Made by a program: the position numbers and the translations under genes. A DNA stretch of 8,038 bases. Source: CAZFBR01 sp035353495 [NCBI: uncultured bacterium] (GTDB lineage Bacteria; DAOPZR01). The notes under the pieces are model-generated. The model was not told where the DNA came from. It did not search any database and saw only the letters and a program-made list of their open reading frames with translations. The stretch spans positions 1-8,038 of the forward strand of contig CAZFBR010000165.1 of NCBI GenBank assembly GCA_964517215.1, in the 5' to 3' direction. Shown in pieces: positions 1-7,588 of the stretch (position 1 is its first letter; every line of letters starts with the position of its first letter).

Positions 1-105
1 CAGGCATGCGGTGAGGACCACTGGTGGTACACCTACAGCGACAATGGCAAGATGACCGCAGTGAAACACCGGTATCTGGACGATGTCAAGAGCGGAGCGG
101 ACTGA
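1..105 (+). CDS. C-terminal end of an unidentified protein (partial, 5' end outside window)
   Basis: Frame 1 is open from the window edge to a TGA at 103-105, giving 34 residues that end in ...DDVKSGAD. The tail is hydrophilic and rich in aromatic and charged residues (it contains HWWYTYSDNGKM). Coding status is supported by three things: the frame runs into a stop exactly where a terminator hairpin begins, sense codons use G or C in most third positions, and no other gene covers the stretch. No family can be recognised from so short a tail, so no function is proposed. The stop codon's last A is the first base of the A-run that forms the U-tract of the opposing operon's terminator, so this gene and etfA end tail to tail within about 50 bp. 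Confidence 0.55.
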   Translation, partial: QACGEDHWWYTYSDNGKMTAVKHRYLDDVKSGAD

Positions 106-136
106 AAAAGCCCGCAACCGGGCAGCGGTTGCGGGC
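105..136 (-). terminator. Rho-independent terminator of the acd-etfB-etfA operon
   Basis: A perfect 10-bp inverted repeat, GCCCGCAACC at 110-119 and GGTTGCGGGC at 127-136, is separated by a 7-nt loop. Read on the minus strand, the GC-rich stem is followed directly by five T's (109 down to 105), the classic intrinsic terminator form. It starts 16 nt after the etfA stop. On the plus strand the hairpin is followed by GGATAAGC with no T-run, so it should work mainly for the minus-strand operon, although the hairpin could also protect the 3' end of the plus-strand transcript from gene 1-105. Confidence 0.82.
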
Positions 137-152
137 GGATAAGCGGCGAAAC

Positions 153-1334
153 TTACGGCTTGTCGAGCTGGGCAACCACCTTGGGGACGATCTCAAACAC
201 GTCGCCGACCACGCCGACATCGGCAACACCGAAGATGGGGGCGCTGCCGTCGCGGTTGATGGCGACGATGCAGTCGGCCGACTGCATACCGACGAGGTGC
301 TGCACGGCGCCGGAAATGCCGCAGGCGACGTACAGCTTCGGCTGCACGGTCTTGCCCGTCTGGCCGACCTGGTGCGAATACTTGATCCAGCCGGCATCGA
401 CTGCGGCGCGCGAGGCGCCGACGGACCCGCCGAGCTGCTTCGCCAGCTGCTGCAGCAGGGCGAACTGCTCGGGCCCCTGCATGCCGCGGCCGCCGGAAAC
501 GATGGTCTCCGCCTCGGTGATCTTGACGCTGTCGCCTTCCTCGCGGACCAGTTCGACGAACTGCGTGCGGCTGGCCAGCCCGGCAACCTGCTCGGTGATG
601 ATCTCGCCCGTGCGCGCGGGATCGGCGGCGAGCGGCTTCATCACATGCGGCCGGACCGTCGCCATCTGCGGCCGGAAGTCGGGGCAGATGATGGTGGCCA
701 TGATATTGCCGCCGAACGCGGGGCGGGTCTGCAGCAGCAGCCCCTTCTCATCGTCGATGGCCAGGGCGGTGCAGTCGGCGGTGAGGCCGGTCTTGAGCCG
801 CACCGCGAGGCGCGGCAGCAGGTCGCGGCCGAGCGTTGAGGCGCCGCCGAGAATGATCTCCGGCTTGTATTTGTCCGCCACCTGCGCCAGCGCGGCGGTG
901 TACGGTTCGGTGAGGTAGTGTTCCAGGGCGGGGTCGTCGATGACGATGACCTGATCGGCGCCGTGTGCGATCAGGGTCGGCGCCAGCCCGGCAATGTTAT
1001 GGCCGGGCAGGACGGCAACCAGCTTGCTGTTGCGCGCATCGGCCAGGTCACGGCCGGCGCCCAGCAGTTCGAGCGCAACCGCCTGCAGCTCGCCGCGCCG
1101 CTGTTCCGCCAGCACCCAGACATTGGCATAGGCGTTCAGGTCGCTCCCCGCCGCCTTGGCGCGGTGGAGGACGATGGCGCTGAACTTGCACGCTTCGACG
1201 CAGGCGCCGCACAGGGTGCACTGGTCGGTGATGACCGCAAGCTTGTTCTGGATGACGATGGCGCCGAACGGGCAGGCGCGCACGCACAGCCCGCAGCCGA
1301 CGCATTTTTCCGGGACAACGTTGATGGAGGACAT
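153..1334 (-). CDS. etfA: Electron transfer flavoprotein alpha subunit with N-terminal 2x[4Fe-4S] ferredoxin domain
   Basis: The 393-residue product is a ferredoxin-EtfA fusion. Residues 1-55 carry two CxxCxxCxxxC motifs (Cys 11/14/17/21 and 39/42/45/49), the pattern of an 8Fe-8S ferredoxin domain. From about residue 70 the EtfA body begins, with RPAFGGNI at 204-211. The C-terminal FAD-binding domain shows SGGRG (280-284), ASRAAVDAGW (307-316), HQVGQTGKTV (321-330) and CGISGAVQH (338-346). Plain EtfA is about 310-340 residues, so the extra length equals the ferredoxin domain. In the family, EtfA pairs with EtfB to carry FAD and shuttle electrons to or from acyl-CoA dehydrogenases in the cytoplasm. 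Fused versions such as CarE of Acetobacterium are linked to ferredoxin-coupled electron bifurcation. The ATG overlaps the etfB stop in a TGATG and has a strong GGAGGA Shine-Dalgarno 6 nt upstream, so start and translational coupling are well supported. Family assignment is secure; bifurcation is inferred. Confidence 0.96.
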   Translation of the reverse strand: MSSINVVPEKCVGCGLCVRACPFGAIVIQNKLAVITDQCTLCGACVEACKFSAIVLHRAKAAGSDLNAYANVWVLAEQRRGELQAVALELLGAGRDLADARNSKLVAVLPGHNIAGLAPTLIAHGADQVIVIDDPALEHYLTEPYTAALAQVADKYKPEIILGGASTLGRDLLPRLAVRLKTGLTADCTALAIDDEKGLLLQTRPAFGGNIMATIICPDFRPQMATVRPHVMKPLAADPARTGEIITEQVAGLASRTQFVELVREEGDSVKITEAETIVSGGRGMQGPEQFALLQQLAKQLGGSVGASRAAVDAGWIKYSHQVGQTGKTVQPKLYVACGISGAVQHLVGMQSADCIVAINRDGSAPIFGVADVGVVGDVFEIVPKVVAQLDKP

Positions 1335-1347
1335 CAGCCCATCCTCC
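1332..1347 (-). promoter_or_regulatory. etfA ribosome binding site and TGATG stop-start overlap
   Basis: On the minus strand GGAGGAT lies at 1347 down to 1341, followed by 6 nt and then the etfA ATG at 1334-1332. The etfB stop TGA (1336-1334) shares its A with that ATG. A near-consensus ribosome site inside the last codons of etfB plus a 1-nt overlap indicates translational coupling, as expected for two subunits made in a 1:1 ratio. Confidence 0.8.
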
Positions 1348-2125
1348 GTTTCTTGAGAAATTCCGCGAGCCTGGTTGCCAGTTCGTCGGGTTCACCCTGC
1401 CACAGCTCGCCGCCGGTCTTGCGCGGCGGGGTGAAGACCTTGACCACGCGGGTGGGCGAACCGTCGAGGCCGACCTTGGCCTCGCCCAGATGTTCCTTGA
1501 CCGCGGCAAGGTTGAGGACGGTGATAATTTCCTTCTTAGCCCGCATCTTCCCCTTGATCGAGGGGAGGCGCGGCTCGTTAATCTCCTTGACCACGGTGAG
1601 CACGGCGGGGAGCGGGGTGCGGATAACCTCGTACCCCTCCTCAACCATGCGGTGCACGGTCATGCTCCCGGCCTCGACCGCGGCGATTTTCTTGACGAAG
1701 GTAACCTGCGGGATGCCGAGCAGCTCGGCCACGCCGGGCCCGACCTGCGCGGTGTCGCCGTCGATCGCCTGCTTGCCGCAGATGACCAGGTCGAACGCGC
1801 CCAGCGCGCGGATCCCCGCGGCGAGCGTGGTTGAGGTGGCCCAGGTGTCGGCGCCGGCAAAGGCGCGGTCGGAGAGGAGCGCCGCCTTGTCCGCGCCAAG
1901 CGCCAGCGCCTCGCGCAGCGCGCTTTCCACCTGCGGCGGACCCATGGACAATACGGTGACCGTGCCGCCGTGCGCTTCCTTGAGCCGCAGCGCCTCCTCG
2001 ATGGCGTACATGTCGAACGGATTGATGATGCTCGGGACCCCGTCGCGGATCAGGGTGTTGGTGGTGCTGTCGAGGCGCACCTCGGTCGTGTCGGGGACCT
2101 GCTTGATGCAGACGATGATATGCAT
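1334..2125 (-). CDS. etfB: Electron transfer flavoprotein beta subunit
   Basis: The 263-residue product matches EtfB in length and motifs: an N-terminal IIVCIKQVPDT (3-13), NPFDMYAIEEALRLKE (35-50), GADKAALLSDRAFAGADT (77-94), the nucleotide-binding segment GKQAIDGDTAQVGP (117-130) and a C-terminal GLDGSPTRVV (219-228) that contacts EtfA. In ordinary ETFs the 117-130 site holds AMP. In bifurcating ETFs the beta subunit binds a second FAD and NAD(H), and to my recollection QAIDGDTAQVGP is a common form there; this needs an alignment. The ATG at 2125 lies 7 nt after the acyl-CoA dehydrogenase stop. An AAGGA within that gene's 3' end is about 11 nt upstream, a somewhat long spacing, so reinitiation from the upstream gene is likely. 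The product should form the EtfAB heterodimer with the downstream gene product and serve the dehydrogenase encoded just upstream. Confidence 0.96.
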   Translation of the reverse strand: MHIIVCIKQVPDTTEVRLDSTTNTLIRDGVPSIINPFDMYAIEEALRLKEAHGGTVTVLSMGPPQVESALREALALGADKAALLSDRAFAGADTWATSTTLAAGIRALGAFDLVICGKQAIDGDTAQVGPGVAELLGIPQVTFVKKIAAVEAGSMTVHRMVEEGYEVIRTPLPAVLTVVKEINEPRLPSIKGKMRAKKEIITVLNLAAVKEHLGEAKVGLDGSPTRVVKVFTPPRKTGGELWQGEPDELATRLAEFLKKRRMG

Positions 2126-2132
2126 GGCTGCG

Positions 2133-3296
2133 TCAGTCCTTGGCGCCCGCGCTTTCGCGGATCAGGTTGGTGGCGATGACCGTGCGCTGGATCTGGTTGG
2201 TCCCCTCGTAGATCTGGGTGATCTTGGCGTCGCGCATCATCTTCTCGACGGGATACTCCCGCATATACCCGTAACCGCCGAGCACCTGCACCGCGTCGAC
2301 GGTGACTTTCATTGCCGTATCCGAGGCGAACAGCTTGCACATGGCGGATTCCTTGCCGATGCGCTTGGCGCCCGCATCGATCATCCGCGCGGTGGCGTAG
2401 ACCAGCGCGCGTGCCGCTTCGGTCTGGGTGGCCATGTCGGCGAGCATGAACTGGATGCCCTGGAAGGCGGAGATCGGCTGGCCGAACTGCTCGCGCTCGC
2501 GCGAGTACTTGACCGCCACGTCGAGCGCGCCCTGGGCGATGCCCAGGGCCTGCGCCGCCACGCCCGGCCGCGAATGGTCGAGCGTGCTCATGGCGATGGC
2601 AAAGCCCTGCCCTTCGCGCCCCAGCAGGTTGGCCGCCGGCACGCGGCAGTCCTGGAAGACCAGCTCGCGCGTGGCGCTGGCGCGGATCCCCATCTTGTCT
2701 TCCTTCTTGCCGAAGGTGAAGCCCGGGGTGCCCTTTTCGACGATGAAGGCCGAGGCGCCGCGCGCGCCCTTGGCGCGGTTGGTCATGGCGATAACGGTGT
2801 AGATCTCCGCCTCGCCGCCGTTGGTGATCCACTGCTTGGTGCCGTTGAGGATGTAATAATCCCCGTCTTTCACCGCGGTGGTCTGAATGTTGCCGGCATC
2901 ACTGCCCGCGTTCGCCTCGGTGAGGCCGAAAGCGCCGAGCTTCTTCCCGGAAGCGATATCCGGCAGGTATTTTTTCTTCTGTTCTTCCGTGCCGTGCAGG
3001 ATGATCGGGTAGGTGCCGAGCGCGCTGGCGGCAAAGCCGAGCGCAATGCCGGCGCAGGCCTTGGACAGTTCCTCCGTGACCAGCACCATGGCCAGCGACC
3101 CGCCGCCCGGCATGCCGCCGTAGGCCTCGGGGACGAAAACCGAGAACAGGTCCGACTGGGCAAAGAGCTTCATCATCTCCCAGGGGAATTCGTTCTTTTC
3201 GTCGTAATGGGCGGCCACCGGCCGGACCTTCTCATTGGCGATCTGCCGCGCCAGGTCGCGCACCATTACCTGCTCTTCCGTGAAGAAATGGTCCAT
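2133..3296 (-). CDS. Acyl-CoA dehydrogenase (short-chain/Bcd- or CarC-like, partner of EtfAB)
   Basis: The 387-residue protein has the full acyl-CoA dehydrogenase fold: an N-terminal helical domain (1-120), a middle beta domain with the flavin/substrate segment GLTEANAGSDAG (124-135) and QWITNGG (155-161), and a C-terminal helical domain with REREQFGQP (266-274), QVLGGYGYMREYPVEKMMRD (337-356) and QIYEGTNQIQR (361-371). E364 in the last motif is at the position of the catalytic base in butyryl-CoA and short-chain dehydrogenases. The family oxidises acyl-CoA to 2-enoyl-CoA or, in bifurcating complexes, reduces enoyl-CoA. The acyl chain cannot be read from sequence; butyryl-CoA, caffeyl-CoA-like or other aromatic substrates are possible. 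I chose ATG 3296 because it has GAGG 6 nt upstream and gives the typical N-terminus MDHFFTEEQ. An in-frame ATG at 3338 lies upstream of the predicted transcription start. It is first in an operon with etfB and etfA. Confidence 0.93.
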   Translation of the reverse strand: MDHFFTEEQVMVRDLARQIANEKVRPVAAHYDEKNEFPWEMMKLFAQSDLFSVFVPEAYGGMPGGGSLAMVLVTEELSKACAGIALGFAASALGTYPIILHGTEEQKKKYLPDIASGKKLGAFGLTEANAGSDAGNIQTTAVKDGDYYILNGTKQWITNGGEAEIYTVIAMTNRAKGARGASAFIVEKGTPGFTFGKKEDKMGIRASATRELVFQDCRVPAANLLGREGQGFAIAMSTLDHSRPGVAAQALGIAQGALDVAVKYSREREQFGQPISAFQGIQFMLADMATQTEAARALVYATARMIDAGAKRIGKESAMCKLFASDTAMKVTVDAVQVLGGYGYMREYPVEKMMRDAKITQIYEGTNQIQRTVIATNLIRESAGAKD

Positions 3297-3302
3297 TACA
3301 CA

Positions 3303-3306
3303 CCTC
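3303..3306 (-). promoter_or_regulatory. Ribosome binding site deciding the acyl-CoA dehydrogenase start
   Basis: GAGG on the minus strand (3306 down to 3303) sits 6 nt upstream of ATG 3296-3294. The longer reading frame starting at 3338 would add 14 residues with no dehydrogenase similarity and would run across the predicted -10 box, so this site favours the shorter 387-residue protein. Confidence 0.6.
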
Positions 3307-3328
3307 ACACGATTATTATGGTTATGTG

Positions 3329-3357
3329 AAGTTAGCATAGAATTGCGGTACGGTCAA
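3329..3357 (-). promoter_or_regulatory. Predicted sigma-70-type promoter of the acd-etfB-etfA operon
   Basis: On the minus strand TTGACC (3357 down to 3352) is a 5/6 match to the -35 box. After a 17-nt spacer comes TAACTT (3334 down to 3329), a weak 3/6 match to the -10 box. Transcription would begin near 3322 and leave a leader of about 26 nt that contains the GAGG ribosome site. The segment is the most AT-rich stretch in this part of the window, as expected for a promoter. The poor -10 box suggests either an activator or modest expression. Confidence 0.4.
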
Positions 3358-3410
3358 CCAATTGGACTGCTGTGAAAAGAGGGTGGCGCAGGTGCGGTCA
3401 ATAAGGTAGG

Positions 3411-4025
3411 ATGCCGCGCATGGCTATTCCTGCGGTCATCCTTGCGGCCGGCGCCTCGCAGCGCATGGGCGGCCCGCTCAAGCCGCTGCTGCCGTATGCC
3501 GGCGGGACGTTTTTGTCCGCCGTGGCGGCGACGTTGCGCACGGGCGGCTGCGACGAGATTATCGTTGTGCTGGGCTGCCGTGCCGATGAGGTGCGGGGCG
3601 CGGCGGCGGCGCTGGGCCTGCGCGCGGTGGTGAACGATGCCTGGCAGACGGGGATGCTTTCCTCGCTGCGGACCGGCGTGCGGGCACTGCCGCCAGCTGC
3701 GCCGGGGATGCTGGTAACGCTGGTGGATCTCCCGGCGCTGCAGCCGGCGACGGTGCGCGCGGTCGCGACTGCATGGCAGGCCGCGCCGAACTGCATTGCG
3801 GTGGCGGCGGTGGCCGGGCGGCGCGGGCATCCCGTGATCTTTCCGCGCGACCTGTTCACGGAACTGCTGACGGGCGTTTTTCCCGACGGGCCGCGCGGCC
3901 TGCGGCGGGCGCATGCTGATCGGGAACTGCTGGTTCCGGTTGACGATCCCGGGGTAATGACGGATATTGACACGCCGGCGGCGTATCGGGAACTGCTGGC
4001 GGGACGAACGGAGGGGACGCGCTGA
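3411..4025 (+). CDS. MobA/MocA-like nucleotidyltransferase (molybdenum cofactor cytidylyltransferase family)
   Basis: The 204-residue protein is a single-domain nucleotidyltransferase with a Rossmann-like GT-A fold. It shows the NTP-binding loop LAAGASQRMG (11-20) followed by the lysine in GPLKPLLP (K24), the segment WQTGMLSSLRTGV (78-90), the metal-binding aspartate in VDLP (D106), GHPVIFP (139-145) and DIDTP (185-189). GHP-(V/I)-F together with the SSLRTG segment is typical of MocA/PucB-like proteins, which attach CMP to molybdopterin for xanthine-dehydrogenase-type enzymes. Relatives with other nucleotides and acceptors exist, so the substrate is uncertain. Two starts are possible: ATG 3411 with AAGG only 4 nt upstream, or ATG 3420 with AGGA 8 nt upstream, which would remove three residues and looks slightly better. 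No molybdoenzyme or other cofactor gene is in the window. The gene precedes the MscS channel gene by 2 nt and is probably cotranscribed with it. Confidence 0.85.
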   Translation: MPRMAIPAVILAAGASQRMGGPLKPLLPYAGGTFLSAVAATLRTGGCDEIIVVLGCRADEVRGAAAALGLRAVVNDAWQTGMLSSLRTGVRALPPAAPGMLVTLVDLPALQPATVRAVATAWQAAPNCIAVAAVAGRRGHPVIFPRDLFTELLTGVFPDGPRGLRRAHADRELLVPVDDPGVMTDIDTPAAYRELLAGRTEGTR

Positions 4026-4027
4026 TC

Positions 4028-5062
4028 ATGACGGCAGTGCTGACGATGCTGATGTCGCCACTGGCAATTATGGCAGTGGCGGTGCTGATCGGGTTCAGCG
4101 GGGAGAAGGTGCTGCTGCCGCGCCTGGCGCGCACAGCCCGAACCACGCCCTGGATTGGCGATGACCTGCTGCTGGCGGCGCTGCGCGGCCAGCTGCTGCT
4201 CTGGTGCGTGCTGACCGGACTGCAGGCGGCCCTGGCCATTCTGCCGCTGCCGGCGGCAACGACGCTGCGCGGCACGCAACTGCTGGAAGTGGTTTTCCTT
4301 TTGTCCCTGACGTTGGTGGCGATGCGGCTGGCGGTGGGGTATGTGCGATACCTGACCCGCACCGCGACCGCGGGCATGCCGGCAACGACCTTGTTTATCA
4401 CCCTGACCCGGCTGGCAGTCGGCACGGCGGGGATTCTCGTGGTCTTTGCCTCGCTGGGAATTTCGGTGGCGCCGGCACTGACGGCACTCGGGGTTGGCGG
4501 GTTGGCGGTGGCCATCGCCCTGCAGGATACCCTGACCAATCTGTTTGCCGGCCTGCAGATTATCGCCTCGCGCCAGATCCTGCCCGGGGAACTGGTGCGA
4601 CTGGAGAACGGGCAGGAGGGAACGATCAGCGACATTACCTGGCGCACGACCACCCTGGTGACGGTCGCCGGCGATCTGGTTATTGTGCCGAACAGCAAAC
4701 TGGCGGCAACCACGCTCGTCAACCTGAGCCGGCCGGCGCCGGAGCATGTGCTGAGCGTGCCGCTGTGTGTGGCCTACGGCAGTGATCTTGCCCTGGTCGA
4801 ACAGATTGCCCGGGAAGTGGCGCAGGCGGTGCAGCAGGAACAGGGGATTGACGGCAGCGATCTGCGGGTCATGGTTAACGCGTTAGGGGACAGCGGCATC
4901 AACCTGACGGTGCCGCTGCGGGTGCGTTCAGCTGCGGCTGGCGCCGCCATGCGCCATGCGTTTCTCACCCGCTTGTTGGCGCAGTATGCCGCGGCGGGGA
5001 TTACGATTCCCATTCCGGCCCGGGCAGTGCTGCTGCCGGCTTCCCGGCCGCCTCAGGGCTGA
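4028..5062 (+). CDS. MscS-family small-conductance mechanosensitive ion channel
   Basis: The 344-residue inner-membrane protein belongs to the MscS superfamily. Hydrophobic segments at about 5-25, 50-75, 84-108 and 122-145 precede the pore-lining helix at about 150-180, whose Gly/Ala-rich GVGGLAVAIALQDTLTN is the MscS TM3 signature. The cytoplasmic part follows: a beta domain (about 182-235) containing VPNSKL (220-225), then an alpha/beta domain (about 240-330) that forms the vestibule. E. coli MscS is 286 residues with three membrane helices, so this protein has one or two extra N-terminal helices, as in several larger MscS-like channels. The role is to open under membrane tension and release solutes during hypo-osmotic shock. 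The start lies 2 nt after the preceding stop; GGAGG at 4010-4014 is 13 nt upstream, rather far, so coupling to the upstream gene is likely. The 3' end overlaps the convergent gene by 10 nt. Confidence 0.94.
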   Translation: MTAVLTMLMSPLAIMAVAVLIGFSGEKVLLPRLARTARTTPWIGDDLLLAALRGQLLLWCVLTGLQAALAILPLPAATTLRGTQLLEVVFLLSLTLVAMRLAVGYVRYLTRTATAGMPATTLFITLTRLAVGTAGILVVFASLGISVAPALTALGVGGLAVAIALQDTLTNLFAGLQIIASRQILPGELVRLENGQEGTISDITWRTTTLVTVAGDLVIVPNSKLAATTLVNLSRPAPEHVLSVPLCVAYGSDLALVEQIAREVAQAVQQEQGIDGSDLRVMVNALGDSGINLTVPLRVRSAAAGAAMRHAFLTRLLAQYAAAGITIPIPARAVLLPASRPPQG

Positions 5063-5259
5063 CGCCGCTTGAATTTTTCCCTGAGTTTGACCAGCAGCCG
5101 TTCGGCCGGCGGAAAATGCGGGGCGAGCAGGGCGAGGCCGGCCAGGATGAGCAGCCAACCCTGAACGATGGGCAGAAAACCCGAGACGATGCCGGCAATA
5201 ATCAGCAGGATGCCGCCGGTGACGCGCAGCCAGACCCAGCGCGGATGCTTGCGTTCCAT
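5053..5259 (-). CDS. Small two-helix membrane protein, PGPGW-like
   Basis: A 68-residue protein: a basic N-terminus (MERKHPRWVWLR), two hydrophobic helices (about 13-29 and 31-46), a short turn, and a strongly basic amphipathic tail (about 53-66, ending KFKRRQP). The pattern GGILLIIAG...LPIVQGWLLILAGLALLA resembles the PGPGW family of putative transmembrane proteins, where the turn is usually PGPG-W; here it is PIVQGW, a divergent version that keeps the proline and the GW. The function of this family is not established. The same frame stays open far upstream (to about 7362), but that part is antisense to glgX and is a shadow. I place the start at ATG 5259 because a good promoter ends just before it; ATG 5277 would add six residues (MVYFNG) but lies inside that promoter. 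The stop overlaps the end of the MscS gene. Confidence 0.78.
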   Translation of the reverse strand: MERKHPRWVWLRVTGGILLIIAGIVSGFLPIVQGWLLILAGLALLAPHFPPAERLLVKLREKFKRRQP

Positions 5260-5267
5260 ACCGTTAA

Positions 5268-5296
5268 AGTATACCATTGCCCCTGAGTTTTGGCCA
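5268..5296 (-). promoter_or_regulatory. Extended -10 promoter of the PGPGW-like gene, nearly leaderless
   Basis: On the minus strand TGGCCA (5296 down to 5291, 4/6 to the -35 box) is followed by exactly 17 nt and TATACT (5273 down to 5268, 5/6 to the -10 box). A TGG immediately before the -10 box completes an extended -10 (TGGTATACT). Transcription should start near 5261, only about 2 nt before the ATG at 5259, which explains why no Shine-Dalgarno sequence is visible for that gene. The core GTATAC (5269-5274) is self-complementary, so a plus-strand -10 box (TATACC, 5270-5275) overlaps it and could contribute to glgX transcription, although its -35 match is poor. Confidence 0.55.
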
Positions 5297-5316
5297 GAGC
5301 AAAGGCAGGTGGGCAT

Positions 5317-7440
<2,124 letters not shown>

Positions 7441-7536
7441 TCAGCGGGAGCAGCACGCGACGGCATTCCGCACGGCGGATGAAACCATCACTGTCCGGGC
7501 GTGGCGCGTTGCGGCGGAATCGGGGGAAAGGGGGCG

Positions 7537-7588
7537 CGGCGGCCGCCGGGGTCACCCACGCCGGAACCGGCTGACGCCGCGCTGCGGC
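7537..7588. repeat. GC-rich inverted repeats between convergent glgX and methyltransferase genes
   Basis: The 147-nt gap between the two stop codons (7441-7587) holds no convincing gene. It contains three short dyads: a perfect 12-bp palindrome CGGCGGCCGCCG (7537-7548), GCCGG-AA-CCGGC (7560-7571), and GCCGC-GCT-GCGGC (7576-7588, touching the methyltransferase stop). None is followed by a T-run on either strand, so they are not canonical intrinsic terminators. They may fold at transcript ends, or may simply reflect the base composition. Confidence 0.3.

Noticed and set aside
24-839. A 271-codon plus-strand frame overlapping the partial gene, terminator and etfA
   Set aside because: It runs through the terminator hairpin and antisense to the conserved FAD domain of EtfA; the composition is that of a shadow frame.
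918-3329. An 803-codon plus-strand open frame opposite etfB, part of etfA and the acyl-CoA dehydrogenase
   Set aside because: It is fully antisense to three genes with clear family motifs, has an Arg/Gly/Ala/Asp-rich composition without recognisable domains, and is the stop-poor frame expected opposite GC-rich codons.
3305-3329. CRP-like operator suggested by TCACA and TGTGA arms
   Set aside because: A CRP site has the order TGTGA-N6-TCACA. Here the order is reversed and the spacing is 15 nt, so it is not a CRP site; it is kept only as a weak dyad in the promoter finding.
3297-3338. Upstream start (ATG 3338) for the acyl-CoA dehydrogenase
   Set aside because: It adds 14 residues unlike any dehydrogenase N-terminus, crosses the predicted -10 box and has no ribosome site, whereas ATG 3296 has GAGG at 6 nt.
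3398-4747. A 449-codon minus-strand open frame opposite the nucleotidyltransferase and channel genes
   Set aside because: Its translation is a low-complexity Arg/Gln/His/Ser mixture, it has no ribosome site, and it lies across two well-supported genes.
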